This document shows, in pieces, positions 1-12,798 of a DNA stretch of 64,000 nt. The stretch is from assembly GCA_032164295.1 (NCBI GenBank), contig JAJHTX010000003.1, positions 1,798,001 through 1,862,000 on the forward strand, written 5' to 3'. Made by a program: the position numbers and the translations under genes. Source of the stretch: Inonotus obliquus (lineage: Eukaryota; Basidiomycota; Agaricomycetes; Hymenochaetales; Hymenochaetaceae). The first letter of the stretch is position 1. Each line of letters starts with the position of its first letter. The notes under the pieces were generated by a model. The model searched no databases. It was not told where the DNA came from and saw nothing but the letters and a program-made list of their open reading frames with translations.

Positions 1-49
1 TGCTCTTCAGTGTCCATAACGAGTCTGGAGTGATGTCAAATTAATTTGA

Positions 50-2673
50 CTATCTAGAAAATATGTTACGTACTCTTAGACTTCTCCCTTTGATTTGCAT
101 GAACGGGACGATTAGGATGAATAGTGCCATTACGATCCTATTCATATTCAAACATCAGCATCAACAAGAAATAGAAGTAATGTTACTGTAACAGAAAGGA
201 GGGAACTAGTGACGACGTACGCTGCTTCGACGCCAAAAGTTTGAAGAGCACCATTCTTCAAGGCCCATGGAACTTGGAAATAGGCTACGCTGAAACCACC
301 GAGTGTACGTGCCAAGTTGATTAATCCGGATATTTCACCTTTGTGTCGTGGGAAACAGTCATTGCAATATGCGTCTAACATTAAGTACACGTTAGAGAGT
401 TGGTAACAGCGGTACAATTGTTAAAGCGTGCGAAGTGTGAACTTACAGACGGCGACTGTGTTGATCATGACGGCTACTTCGGCTATACCCCAACCCATTA
501 TAAGGGCTCCGACGGAGAGCTTTTCTTGGAAGGAACCTCCGAGGAGAAGGAAACCGCAGAGATATAATGGCATGGCGATATAACAAGCCCTGAATTATCA
601 TTTAGTTCAGCATTTCGCTTTACATGACGTCGTACTTAACACTGACCAGAGACGTGTTTCAGCTTCGAAAACACCATTGTTTCTTTTGATACCCATGTTC
701 ATTATCCATTCGTTTGCGTAACGACCGATTAATTCACCGAGGAAGACGGCTACCTGTAATCGAGCCTTAGGGAGAATCAAACTCGCAAGGTCAGAAGAGG
801 CAACGCACAATTGGTGTACCGTAGCTGCCCGAAATAGCATCCTCGCTGAATCCGTAGCCTTCGGGAGCGGGCATACCGAGGAATACAGCGTTCGTGACCT
901 ATATGATGCATAATTATGAAATTGAAATTCGGGCTAATGGAAGAGCATGGCGTACGTTGATACCGATACTAAAGCCGAACACCATTGCCTCGAACAGTAG
1001 GATGAGAAACAAATGGGGACGCCAGATGATTTGAAGAGGTGCAAATATGGAACTAGTCCAGGTCTGTCGGTACTTAGCCATACGGGCTCCTGTAATCCCG
1101 ATAAGAGTTTCCAGACGGTAACGAAGTCCGGTAGTTCTGGGAGGCTGTTCCTTCAGGTGACGATCGTACAGCCTGGATTTCCTTGTTATTGACAAGACGT
1201 GTGTAAATAGAGGAGGTGGAGACGCACGTTTCTTCCATGAATAGAGCGATGAGAACAACAACTACGGCGCCGTATAAGGTCCCTGCACCGTACGCCCAAC
1301 GCCAGCTGTAGGTTTGCGGTATGGTTCAGAAATTTATACGTGATAATTGACAGTCGGGATTCACCTTTGGCGTGCGACAAGGAAGCCAAATGCAAAGGGT
1401 GACAAGAATGGTGATACGATGAAGCCCATCGTCCAGATGTTGAGCTGGGACGAACAGTAAGCGAGTTGCTCATGAAACGGTATGCAATACGCACCATCCG
1501 AGCCTGTAAGTGAAATGGATGCATGTCTGCAATTACGAAGAGACCCTTCGCGGAATCGATTAACTTAGGTTCAACTGGCAGGAATAAATAACTCACTGTA
1601 ACCTGCGGACATGTTCTTTGACAAGATTAGTATCCGATTAGCCGAGGAATACTATGGTAACCCACCCAAAGAATGCTGTCAAGCACCGGAAGGCTACAAC
1701 GAGGCGTTAGGCATTCAGTCATATAGATTCCACAAAGGGATTAACCTGTAAAAGTCTTCAGGGTGGGCGCAAACGTGCAGCCAACCATGAATCCAAGAGC
1801 CAGAACTTGCGACCAGAACAGCACAGGTAAACGTCCGACCTTTCGCATAACCATGACAGCAAAGATACCACCCCATCCTGAACGTGACATGAGTAAAGGA
1901 AGTTCTTCCTATTTTTGATCTGCTCACCAAGCAAGAAAATGCTCCAGCTATATTTATTCGCAGAGCATAAGAGGTAATTTCATATGTGAAGTGAGTATAT
2001 GCGCACTTTGACGTCAAGTTATTTATTACGCCTGTGGTGGTGTTATATTGTTCGGCAAGGGCAAAAATAGCCGCAATACCTGTTGGAAGTCGTGAGCATA
2101 CAATCAATTGTGATCCACATATCGCTCGAGTTCTACAAACCTATTCCGGAATCAAAATCTGGAACGATAGCTGCCAGCGTGATAATGATAAGATGAATCA
2201 TCTTTCGGCGTTCCGACCACTGCGGTAGGAATAAGGTTAGAAAGGCAAAAAAACCACAGGAAAATGGAATCGGGGAGCGCACGTTCTGAGGGTCGTTTGG
2301 GTCATCAGACGGCTGAAGGTGTAATTCAGTCAATTAGATCTGGTATCCGATGAGTGTCGCGCGGGTTTCTGGTACATACCTGAGGCCATAGAACTTTCGT
2401 TCCGTCGGTCGAAAGCTTGAGACGTGCGGCCACCTTCTCTCCGAATTCGACTTTTGCTTCCCTGCATGCAAGTGTTAGATGACAAACAAACTAGACAAGG
2501 TCATAGTGGTACGCACGCGGGGTCGACGACCAAACTACCTGCATTCTCTTCATAATATTTGGCGAGGTTGACTTCAGAGATTCCTGGACTGCTGTGAACG
2601 GATGTTAGGTCCAGGTTTCCCTTCTCCGAGTCCGTTGTCGTTATCTTCTCGGATATCTCATCATTGTTCGCCA
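50..2673 (-). CDS. MFS transporter, DHA1 (HOL1/polyamine-type) family
   Basis: Multi-exon major facilitator, probably a plasma-membrane drug:H+ antiporter-type carrier. The start at 2673 begins MANNDEISEK. Exon 1 ends at 2517, exon 2 is 2461-2380 (DPAEAKVEFGEKVAARLKLS) and exon 3 begins at 2312 with PSDDPNDPQN. An intron then leads to WSERRKMIHL and the first membrane helix (LAAIVPDFDSGIG). A later exon has WGGIFAVMVMRKVGR and VLFWSQVLALGFMVG, the 948-1261 stretch carries the central loop and helix 7, and the last large exon reads GEISGLINLARTLGGFSVAY and FGVEAA. A GTACGT...ATAG intron (ending just before 139) joins FGVEA to IVMALFILIVPFMQIKGRSL, with a TAG stop at 50-52. The DPNDPQNW and NLARTLGGF signatures are typical of the family. 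The substrate cannot be told. Middle exon borders are approximate; overall span confident. Confidence 0.8.
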
Positions 2674-3655
2674 TGGCTTCCGTACGTTACACTTGAAGGG
2701 TGCAGAGGAGCAAGTAGTAGGATGGAGAGTGAGAATGAAGCCCGACTTAGCCTGTGGAATCTTATATACTCTACTATTTGCTTTCATAGAGTTTTTTTGA
2801 GAGACAGCTTTCACATAGTTTCCCACACACACGGAGGGTATTACCGTAGCGACGTGTGGATCTGAGATAGTCATCCCTTGTTGGGTGTCGAGGCGTTCCA
2901 TTGGTTGACCCCGAATGCGGCCGTTGATGAGTTCTAGCCAGGTAAAATTCGGAAGGAAACTTCCGGGATAACGAGTTAGGTCATCGACGTCGACCTGCAG
3001 AAAACATTTCAGTAATGAAAAAGAAAGGCATCGATATGCCGGATCACCCCACAGGGGAGGGTAAGGGAATTGGTTCCGTTGCACGAGAAGCAGGATCATG
3101 GGAGCGATGGACAAGAACACGCGACCAGTCAAAAATAGTCGCGTGAATAAGAGTTTATATGTCGGATGATCCAATCAACCTGAATACCGTCTTTCGTTGT
3201 ATGGATGAACGAGACCTATCACAGATACCAGAAGAATGCAAGTCATCCAATCCGAAGCTAGTCTTTACGTAGAGGATGACCTTTGTCGGATGTGCTGGAT
3301 GGGTGCCTTAAGAATCTATAGCCGATTCAATGTTCGGAGAGTTCGTCTGCACGCGTGTTTTCACAGTCGGGTATTTCCAGTCGGGTGCTTTTGATGGAGC
3401 CTACGCCTGTGCCTCAGACTAGTTTAAGGTTCGCGTAAGACCAGGAGAGGTGTCCCGAGAGAGCTCCAGCTGCAATTCACGTAAGGAACAATCTAGGACG
3501 AATCACTTGAACTTCTGGACCTGGAATCTCTGAACATAGCTCAAACGAATCATTAGAATGCAGAGTTCAAGAGGACGCATACATTTTATTATTATCGGCG
3601 GATTAGATCAGAGCCGTTTTAAGGGAAGAGATGCCAAGACCGCCACCTTCCAAAT
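2674..3655. other. Intergenic stretch with possible unassigned exons (minus strand)
   Basis: There is no gene I can name here. On the minus strand around 3000-2870 a stretch after a plausible CAG acceptor reads VDVDDLTRYPG, then FLPNFTWLELINGRIRGQ and ERLDTQQG, which looks protein-like. A further stretch near 3145-3050 reads ATIFDWSRVLVHRSHDPASR. They could be exons of a small unrecognised gene lying upstream of the MFS gene, or a decayed gene. I could not chain them to a start and a stop. The remainder (3200-3655) shows no convincing coding signal. Confidence 0.25.
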
Positions 3656-4516
3656 CTAGAAAGAAGCATCCTTCGCTTCTGCTTCTACCTTTGTATCCAC
3701 CTCCTTTGATCGTTCACCTATGCCGATGTAGCCAGCGTTGATATGGGTGGGAAGCCTTACACGCGCAGATTCTTGTAGTTCAGATGCCCATCTCTTGACA
3801 CCAGCACCCACCGTAGGCTCTTCACGTACATCCTGAACAAAATGTATGACCTGGTATGCGCTGAGGACGAACACGGTAGCCGTGACGGAAACGATGGAGA
3901 TCCAGAACAAGGCGATAATGAGCAGTAAGGCTGCGATAGGAAACGGTCAGGAGCTTTGAATCACGAAGACGCCACAGAGGACGCACCGAGGAAACTGATG
4001 ACAGAAGCAGCGAATACGATAGCAAGCGTCAAAGCTACGGTCAATGACGTGGACAGAATGAACAGTGAGGCAGATCTAGAGGTATTGGTGAGCTTCGTTT
4101 ATGTATAAGGATGCAAAGAAGCGCACAAGAAGAGCAGAGCAGGGACGACGCTCAGGACTGAGAAGATTCCGATGAATACCTGAGACGGATACTTTGTGAG
4201 ATTTAGGGCTGATTGAAGCTGAAAAGGGGGCTTACGGAAAGTACAGGATAGACTTGGCTGAATGATTGTGCGCGCTTATACGCTGGATCGAAATAGTCGT
4301 GCTGGATCCTTTAGAGTTTGGAATGAAATGAATCAATGACACAGGCACGTAATAGAAGGAATGCGGAGCTTACTGGGAGGAGTAAGAGTGTACATTCGAT
4401 ACGCTTTTGTCGAAGAGGAGGCGTATCTTCTGTTCAAGTTCGGGCTCGGTACCTTGAATGTTGGGAAAGCCTGAAGGAGATGCATTGGCTGCAGCTGATT
4501 CGTTGCGTCCAGGCAT
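3656..4516 (-). CDS. Small multi-pass membrane protein, unrecognised
   Basis: Predicted integral membrane protein of unknown function. The start at 4516 gives MPGRNESAAANASPSGFPNI followed by EPELEQKIRLLFDKSVSNVH. The next exon contains HDYFDPAYKRAQSFSQVYPV. An exon beginning VFIGIFSVLSVVPALLFL is joined by a GTGCGC...CTAG intron to SASLFILSTSLTVALTL, and another GTGCGT...GCAG intron leads to ALLLIIALFWISIVSV and a short hydrophilic tail ending EAKDASF. At least three hydrophobic helices are visible, the N terminus is polar and probably cytosolic, and the tail is charged. The junction between the first two exons was not resolved. The topology resembles small fungal four-helix proteins, but no family motif was recognised. 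It is divergent from the REG1-like gene. Confidence 0.55.
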
Positions 4517-5602
4517 AGCCAATCAAATGAAACCACGGATTGAGTTAGATATGGATGAAAACAGTTTGAATAGAAAGGAGTGAAAGGTAGTCGTCAGCGG
4601 TGAAGCTCTACAAGACGGTCAAGAAAGCTAAGCAGTGGGTGTCTTTGATCTGCACGTGACTTTGATGCATTTATTCACGTGAATACTGAGATTACGTAAG
4701 AGCTGCCAGTGCTTGGTGGCCAATGGATAGATTTCCCGAGTATTTCCGTATTGCGAGTGTTTTTCTCACGTGCGATAGTTCGCGGGGTGCCGACATTGCG
4801 AATGTTGAATAATGGAGAAAAAGATCAAATGACCATCGATAGTGATTGTTTCCATCACTCCACCGTTGGATACAATTTACGCCGAGAACGAAAGCCACCT
4901 GAGAGTGCCTGTTTTAGAGAGGAACCAGCCAGCTGGCGAAACCGGGGCTGGCGTTTATTTTGAGTATTAAGATCCATCCGAAGAGAGGAAATGCCCTAAC
5001 ATACTTCAGCCCACTACTAGTACAAGTACTGTGGTAATAAATACACGATATTTGTGGGGTATTTTTGAAAAGAAAGTATTACTATAAAAGGAGTATTACC
5101 GAGGGATCGGCACGGAAAAGGTCTAGATCCGGCAAGTGATTGATGATAACCGCCGCCCTGAGTGATTCTGCAGCAGCATCCCATCCATCCATCCCATCCA
5201 TCCATATCCTTTCCCGTCGTCGAGCCACCTCCCTCCACTCTCCACAATGCTCCCCTCATCCCTCGTCTAATACTCCCACTCAACGACCGCCTCGCATCTC
5301 GTCCACCACGTATAACCACCACTCACTCGACATACTCCTCTCCGTCAATCGTCGCCTCTCCATTTCCGCTTTATCTATCGCTTCCCACTCTCCTCAACAC
5401 ATAACTCTGCTTTCGCCTCTTTATTTCGTGTCTCGCGTGTCTCAGATTGCATTCGACACGTCTGCGCGATATCCGTCTCCTTCCTATTGACCAATAGCGT
5501 TTATATCTGCCAACAACGCTTGCTTTGCAGTCGGACACCCCGCGATTTCTTTTGTCTATGGCGAACTATCTGCCAGTACTTCTCGTTTCGGTCACCGCAG
5601 GT
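4517..5602. promoter_or_regulatory. Divergent intergenic region with pyrimidine-rich leader
   Basis: About 1.1 kb separates the divergent membrane-protein and REG1-like genes. Positions 5170-5520 are strongly C/T-rich on the + strand, with runs of CCATC, which is common in fungal promoters and 5' UTRs. At 5581-5600 a pyrimidine tract ends in CACCGCAG directly before GTATGCC, so a 5'-UTR intron acceptor may sit immediately upstream of the chosen start of the next gene. The overlapping short open frames on both strands here look like shadows of the skewed composition. Confidence 0.4.
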
Positions 5603-8600
5603 ATGCCAGACGATGCCGCCCTGCAGCCACTACCTCGTGGTCAGGTCGACTATCTCTCTCACGACTGGGCCGAAGAGGATGTCTGGCGTTCATGGAGAAG
5701 TATGACAAAGCAGAAGCATGAAATTGCCAATGGTGTTCGTCTCGAAAACGCTTCCTGGCGCACTTGGATGAAGCAGCGTAACAATCTAAAGACAGTTTCC
5801 CCAGAAACGCTCAATTGGTATGTAATTCCATCTTATCTTCATCGCGTAGACAAGCACCTGACAGAGTCTATCTTGATTCATAGGCTCAAGGATTCCGACG
5901 TGACCTGGCTTTACGGCCCCCTTCACACCGCAGTCGATTGGTCACCAGCTCCTAAACCAGCATTCTCGCCACCTGCACAACAACAGGCTAAGGACGACAT
6001 TTCGGCGCCAGCTTCAAAGTCAGGTGGCACAAGCAGCCTATCTTCTCCCTCGAGCACTCTGGACCTTGATCATCTGAACCAATCGAACGGTCGATACGGT
6101 ATTCCTCCTCAACACGAGGCAGCTGCTAAGAAGCCGATTTTGAAGCACCGTAGTATTGCAGAGATGCTCACGAGTGCCCTTCCTCCAGCACCTGCTTGGG
6201 CAGAAGAGAGCGGCGAGTACCCTGCCGACAACAACATCAAACATTACGATATCACATACGGTCACGACTTCTCCTCGCAGCGAGACGGTCGTGATTTTTC
6301 GTCAGTCGGGCGGGGAGGTCGCCCTCCACTATTGCATACGAAGAGCGACACGCACGTTCTCCCACGCTTCGGACGTGGTGGCGCGCCGAACACGCGTCTC
6401 TCGCCTCCACGCCCTCCAGCGGCAGACTACGACTCTGGGGCAAACACTCAAGAGTACTCTAACTCTCTATCTGCGAATCAGCGAACGGGTGCGTCTAACA
6501 ACCTCGCCGAGATGATGCTCAACGCGAGAAATACGGCAGTCAGTCCCCAAAGCTCGATGTCTCCCTATACAAGCGCCGTGCCTCTAGATAATACCGAGAG
6601 CAGCGGTACAAGCACATATGAATTAACGAGTACCGGACGGGCTGATAGCGAAGGTGGCGCAAATCCACACGCACCGGCATTGGTCCCTCAGAAGAAGCAC
6701 ATCAGCTTCAATGCAATCGTTGAGCAATGCATAGCGATTGATGGAAATTCAGCACCCTTATCTCCTTCCGCACGTGGGCAGTCATGGTCTTCCTACGATG
6801 ATGATGGGTGAGCGTCCATGTTGTATTCTGTTATTCAATGTTATTAGTGAACTTTCGCTGACCATCTTCCCATGGTTGCCTTCTGGGTCCAACCTCAATT
6901 GGACTCTGATAGTTATGCAGAAGATATCGAGGATGGGTTGTACGAGGATGTCGACCAGGTTAATGTTGGCAACTCCGATTCAGGGGATGATTCGCAAGTT
7001 GAAGCCGAGGATGAAGTGATTGAGATCAGACCCTCATCACGAAGATTATCGCCGTCGAATCAGGAAAGCTATCGACCGGCTCTCGAAGATCATCAACTCC
7101 ATTCCTCGCAAGCACTTGCATCCCGTTATCCAAAACGTCCATCTTTTCGGCGCTCATCAACCGGGAGTAGCAAATTAAGTCGATCGCGCCATAGTGCATC
7201 TGTGGGTTCTGGATCGGGGAGTAGCAGCGGGCGTACAAGTGAGACCGGCCGGAGTCGTTCAAACGTAGCTCTGGACCGCGAGCACGTATCAATAGCACCT
7301 ATTGCACCGACAATTCTCAAGACCGAAGGAGTGGAAGATAACGATGATGGCGTCCTATATATAGGCGGCTCGCCCTACTCAACTTACGGCACTTCTTCCG
7401 GCATTGTGTACGGCAGTGGTCCTCACTACACACATCGTGGTTTATCAAGTGGAGGGATTTATGGTGGTCCTTCCGGATATGGCTACGGGTATGGCGGATA
7501 CGGCTTCGGGGAACAAGTTAGCGAAGGTCGAAATGACGTATTCGAGCATTATGAGCGCGGGGCAGAGGCAGGCGAATTAGTCTATCAAAGCCCTAATGGA
7601 AATATCTATCCATGGGGTGAGGGTGATACTATTCGATTCCGCATGCAAGCGGAGTATGGCGAACTGGGTTCTCCCTCTCGATTGTATGGATACGGATCCC
7701 GTCAAAGATCACCCTCGCGTCGAGTGGGCATTCCTCCCTCTTCTCCTGGCCCTCGTTTCGCTCATGGTCCGATAGTCGATGAACCGAGCTCAGATGGTCT
7801 TGCAAACGAGGCCGACTTTGCGGATTTTGATGATATTCCGGGAAGCAGTTGTAGGAATAAGTTGGTCAGCAGGAGTGTGCATGAATACAAGGGAGAAATA
7901 AACTCGCCTCAGGTCCGTGATGTAAGCTTATCACGGCTTGAAGATCAGGGTGGGGAAGGAAGCAACGTGCGGATAGCGATTGCGCCCTCAGCCATCGGTA
8001 CGGACGTAACTGAACACAGTAGTCCTCACTCAGGACTGGAATTGTTGCGTGATCGTACCCCTTCTCCCGACTTCCCGCCGAAGGTCAATCCGCGCATCGC
8101 TAGCCTAAAGTACGAAAGCGGTTGTCGGTCGCCTTCGCCGTCATCGTCAACATCTGACATCGCGTCAACACTCGTCCCCTCTTCCCCTACTTTAGCCATT
8201 CCAACTCCTGGAATCAGTCCTGCACACGAAGAAGATTATACGCGTATGCGATCCCCTCCAGACTCCCCTACCTTGAATTCAGGGTTGTTGTCTCCCCCGG
8301 ATATGTCACCGCGTGGGCGATCTGTCTGTGCTTCCCCTCTCTCCGGCTCTGCGACTTCCTCTTCCATCGTACGGTCCGGTTCACGATCAGAGTCGGAAAG
8401 TCGAAGTGACAGTCGTGGTCGGTCTCGTACGCGCAACTCTTCTCTTGCTTCATCTCCAGATCAGGGAGAGCCCGAGCGAGGGAGATCGCGCTCGCGGTCA
8501 AGCGCCAGTGGTGCAAGCTCACCATTGGGAGGCAATTCTCCGCAGACCCGGTATCCTCCTATCGCCATTGGAATTGGGCTAGGCATCGGTGGTAATCTGG

Positions 8601-9394
8601 GTGCATCGCACAGCGGACGCGAAGTTCGCGATGGGCGCGGTGTGCGATTGTATCGTAAAACGAGTGAGGACTACATCGGTAGAGGTAGTTCATCTGAGGG
8701 ACGTGGCACCTACAGCTCCCGTGGTCGCACTCGAGAAGGGAAGCGCATCAGCGAATCTCTTTCTCCTCCTTTCGTGGGATCGGGGAGCTCCGAAGGAAGC
8801 GTGATATCTCCCCCGAGCGGCGTTTATCAATCAATTCCAGCTTCAAACCAAAGTCACCACTCTGGGAGAACGCTGGAACATGAAAGCTCTACGGACTCTC
8901 ACCGTCAAGGTTGTGATAGGGATTCACTGTCTCGTAATGCGCCTAACGTTAAGCAAGGTGAAGATTCACCAAGTGGTCCCCCGCCGGCGAGCTCAAGAAG
9001 AATTGTTCTACCAACGAATAGCACATCGCTTGCAGGAGCTACCTCATCAGTGACGACGACCAATGGTCGAATTCTACCACTGTGTATTCCCGAAGAGGAG
9101 GAACAACACGTCCGATGGCCTGCTGAAACCAACGATAGAACGAGTACAGACAATGCAACTACCAATCCCATACCTACCCGGTCACAACCTAAGGCTGTGG
9201 TATCTGTTGATAATTGGCCGTCTGAGCAACACATCGGATCGGTTGTGCCTTCACAGACCACAAGTGGACGAACGAGAGGAAAGGATACGCTCAACAACAC
9301 CGAAGATGGCTCGAGTAAGACAATTGCTGATCGTTCTGGAGGTTTCGTCTCTTCTGCGCGGACGCTTCTAGGTACTATTTGGAATGCCGCGTGA
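5603..9394 (+). CDS. REG1: REG1-like protein phosphatase 1 regulatory subunit
   Basis: Predicted targeting subunit of PP1 (Glc7) for glucose repression and Snf1 control, acting in the cytosol and nucleus. Residues about 16-80 form the DUF1752/Reg1 domain: VDYLSHDWAEEDVW, RLENASWRTWMKQRNNLKTV, SPETLNW and then LKDSDVTWLYGP. Near residue 340 KKHISFN followed by VEQCIAID is the RVxF-type PP1 docking site typical of Reg1. The second exon begins YAEDIEDGLYEDVD and is disordered, Gly/Tyr-rich at 7440-7510 and Arg/Ser-rich at 8370-8500; the end is RTLLGTIWNAA. Introns are 5818-5883 (66 nt, no stop, in frame) and 6808-6912. The product is about 1206 residues. ATG 5603 is preferred because the upstream in-frame ATG at 5558 is followed by a likely splice acceptor. 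The long C-terminal tail has no recognisable domain. Confidence 0.85.
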
Positions 9395-10020
9395 TAGTGA
9401 CGATACTGTAGTATCCACATACCTACCATACTTTTTCCTTTTCTTTCTCCTGCGTGTATTGTTGTGAACCTATTATCTTTTATCTGTTCATTTTTCTCCT
9501 TTCGTCCCATTCCTCTATTCTTTTCTTGCCTGTCGCATATGTGTGTAGCACGATGAAACCCATACCTGTCTCTCGATCTTATTTCAACTGCACCATTTAT
9601 CTCACAGCTCCGTTATTTTCCCTCCATATACATGCAGCGTTACTACTTTAACTAGGTCAACCATACGCTAGACTACATGTCGGTTTCGCCTGAGTTCAGG
9701 GTCTCATCTTTCATACTTTTCATACTTTTCTGTGTCTTTTAAGTATAGCACGTTCGTCAGTCTTATTCTCTTTTCTCAAGACGACTATTCGGATTAGTCG
9801 CTGCTTGATGGGTAAATAATGTGCGTATAAGTACTCCTATTAGTGCAATCGATATATTGTTTTTTGTGGAGTGGTACTTGCCTTGTCCATTGTGCTCCTA
9901 GTCGTGTCGTTGAGAGGGCAACCATATAGACTTAATCTTTGAATTCATTTAATATTGTTGCTGACAATGAGTAACCCTGTCATAACAAAACATATACATA
10001 GTACATCAGCATTGGGATGG
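9395..10020. other. Convergent 3' intergenic region
   Basis: T-rich sequence between the stop codons of the convergent REG1-like and VPS9 genes. It presumably holds both 3' UTRs and polyadenylation signals. No further gene, repeat or RNA is evident. Confidence 0.5.
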
Positions 10021-12798
10021 TTAACCACCACTTCCAACTTCCAACAACTTCTCGATACTTCTTCCGAGGTCCCCGCCCTCGGCTTCCAACACCCACTCAA
10101 CAATTTCGCGTTCAACAGCAGGAAATATCTGAACCAGTGTACCTAAAGCTGCGTCAGCTGCGCGTGCGTGAGCCAGATCTATTTCGGCTTGTACGCCAGC
10201 CAGATCAAGTGCTGGAGTTGGTGTACGGGAAACACCTTCTGGTTCAGCGAGTTGTGCGGAGAGATGGGATGGGATGGGTGAGCCGAATCCGTATCCTAGT
10301 TCCCCACCTGGGCGACTTGGATAAGAACCAGGTGCAACACGGGAAGGTGTAACATAACGTGAATCGGGCGTACTCCAGCCTGAAGTGGTGATGGAACTTG
10401 GAGTTTGACCAAGAGGTGTTCCAGATGAAGGAGTAGGGGTGTTCCGCACACGGGGCTTATAAGGTGTCTGAATTTGGGGAGGTGGAATACCGTCGCCTGC
10501 AAGTAAGTTGCCTGACGGAATGCTATCCCTACGCGAACCTGACGCGCCTGCGCCTGGAGGGTTATCTAGTCCGTCAAGGGCATCTCCTAGGAGTCGACCC
10601 AAAGCATTGAATGGTTTCCCGATTGCGTCACCAGTCCTCTGGAGGAACCGACGTGTGTCGTCGGCCAAGTTACCTGAACCAAGACCACCGAGAGACAGAG
10701 CTAAAGGTTGAGCAGATTCCTCCCCGGCGTGCGGAGAATCAGTGGTGGAGGATCCGGGACGAGTCGGTCGTAATGGTGTCGACGGTATAGACGAGATTGC
10801 TCCAAGTGAGGATGAACGTGCTGGTGTACTTGGTTGTGAAGATGTTGGAGGGGTAGGTGGGAAGGGTTTATCAAGGGGAAGCGGTGAGGCGGGAAGATCG
10901 TGGATGGCAAATTCGACATGACGTTCGAACTCTTCTGCGGTAATATTCGATAGACTTGAATGATCCATCGTTTCGATGAAATGTACTGCTCCCATCTGAA
11001 TTGGAATATGAGTTGAAGGATGACAGAAAGCGAGAGGCGGTGATGCGTACCAGACTTGATAGGTAATAGCCAGCTTCACTCTGTAATTTCTGGGGATTTC
11101 GGAAGCGCTGAATATACCTGTTTGGACAATTGGCGAATGACTGTATGAGACAGTGGAGGACATACTCAATATTCGAGATGAGGTTGGGAGGGCTCGCTTT
11201 GAGGACAACGAAGATGAGTATAGGGACGAATGAGTCGGCATTCTCCTCCTTATGCAGGTGTCTTATCAGACCTATCAAGAGGAATGAGAATGTCAGTCTC
11301 AGAGAGTCTGCGAAGACAATAAGTATGGCCAACCGAAGATGACCTTACAACAGTTAAGCACACAGATGAGCTTGTCTCGCGGTGCCTTGTAATGGTTGAT
11401 CTTCAATAATTCTGATTGTTTATGACTCAGATGCAGACCAGACCAGAGTATCAAAAAGCACTGACCTTGCTGCGCGAACATGAGAAAGCCACCGCTCTCC
11501 GCCGGATCTGTTACTTCGAGATGTTTCTCTTCGATCCATCCGAAGAGTGCGATACGTTGTGCCAGAACGCGATCTCGCTCCAGATCGTCCGTGGTTATTG
11601 GTCGCGGGGGTTGAGCTTCTGCAAGCTGAGGCGTGAACGTGCTATAAGTATGAGTCATGTCAGTTCCAGTATCGACGCATATACATGCTGTTGGATTAGC
11701 GCACAACTCGTATAATCGGTTCATGACGAGTTTCTCCATAGCTTCCGAAGCATTGTCAAATTCATCGTCCGTCGCATTCCGCCATATTTCTGCTTCCCGC
11801 ATGCGTATAGCGATAAACTGCGCTTTGGATGCATTAGCCAACACTTGTATGTCAGCTATAAGATACATACATTAAGAAACTCGTTGATGACCTTGATTTG
11901 CTCATTGACTGCGAGAGATTTTTTTGCAAAATTACTCAGGAATCTTGAAAAGCGTCTTAGAACTATAAGCCAGCAAAATGAAGGTCTTGACATACGAGCG
12001 AAGATACTTTGCCACAGGTTCTGCACTCTTCGATTTCATTTGGTCCAGGAAGAGCTGAAAATCGAAAGGAGGTGGCTCATCTTTCGGTCGAGCACGTTCT
12101 TTCCGTGAGTTGGACTCAGCAGGCACATCCGCGGGGATCGGTGGCGATGCTGATGCTGACTGTTCGATGGCGGGTTCGAGTTGATGCGCTGGTCCGTTGG
12201 GAGTGCTAGGTCGTGATTGTTGTTGCGCGAAGGAGGAAATCGTATTGGGAGTGATGAGATTAGCGGGAGGTACGATATCTACAGAGCGAGTGCGGACTTT
12301 AGGGAGAGTGAAGGAGCGAGCAAGGTTGGCAAGAGAAGATAGACCAGAACCGATGCTTGGAGTGGATGCATGCGCACGCACAGGCGCCGTGTTATTTGTG
12401 CTGTTGCTTGCCGTCGGCGCTTCCACCGGCACTAGCGCTGGTCCTGAGGATGCTTGTGCTGCTGCGTCCGAGTTTTTCTTTGGGGATGACTGCGAAGAGT
12501 CGGGTTGCGTTGGTGGATCGGGAGCTGAGTTAGGGATTATAGGATGACCCTGCGAGGTACCCCAGGCTTGTCTTGCCTCTCCCTCTGCAGAATCTGCAAG
12601 TGGATCGAATTCGCTGAGTATCTCGCGTTCCTTTGGAGTATCAGCATGTCGGACGGTTGAAGGGTCAAGACTGTCTTGCTCTGGACGGTTGCCTGTGTCG
12701 TTTTCTAACCAAGGATTCGAGTGCGAAGATCGGACGGGATCAGATAAGGTGAGTTTATCGGTATCGGAAGTGAGGGAGTCTGCATCCCGAGAATTCAT
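10021..12798 (-). CDS. VPS9: VPS9-domain Rab5 guanine nucleotide exchange factor with CUE domain
   Basis: Predicted GEF for the endosomal Rab5/Vps21 GTPase, needed for Golgi-to-vacuole and endocytic traffic. The start at 12798 ([18 protein letters not shown]) is followed by a long disordered Ser/Pro-rich region. The conserved part begins [20 protein letters not shown], and a GTATGT intron leads to [21 protein letters not shown] 48-nt intron joins FLN to [12 protein letters not shown], then [17 protein letters not shown] (start of the VPS9 domain). Later exons give [18 protein letters not shown] and [20 protein letters not shown], then [16 protein letters not shown] followed by the [11 protein letters not shown] region. 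The C terminus is a CUE domain: [20 protein letters not shown] with a LL motif at the end. The domain order (helical bundle, VPS9, CUE) matches yeast Vps9p and Rabex-5 relatives. Start and stop are clear; some internal borders are approximate. Confidence 0.88.

Noticed and set aside
4692..4963. Opposing 68- and 84-codon frames
   Set aside because: They overlap each other, have no recognisable motif, and sit in an intergenic promoter region.
5140..5490. Short open frames upstream of the REG1-like gene
   Set aside because: They lie in C/T-rich leader sequence, have Ser/Pro/His-rich compositional translations and show no conservation signal visible by eye.
8905..9510. 201-codon minus-strand frame
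   Set aside because: It is the antisense shadow of the Ser-rich REG1 C terminus.
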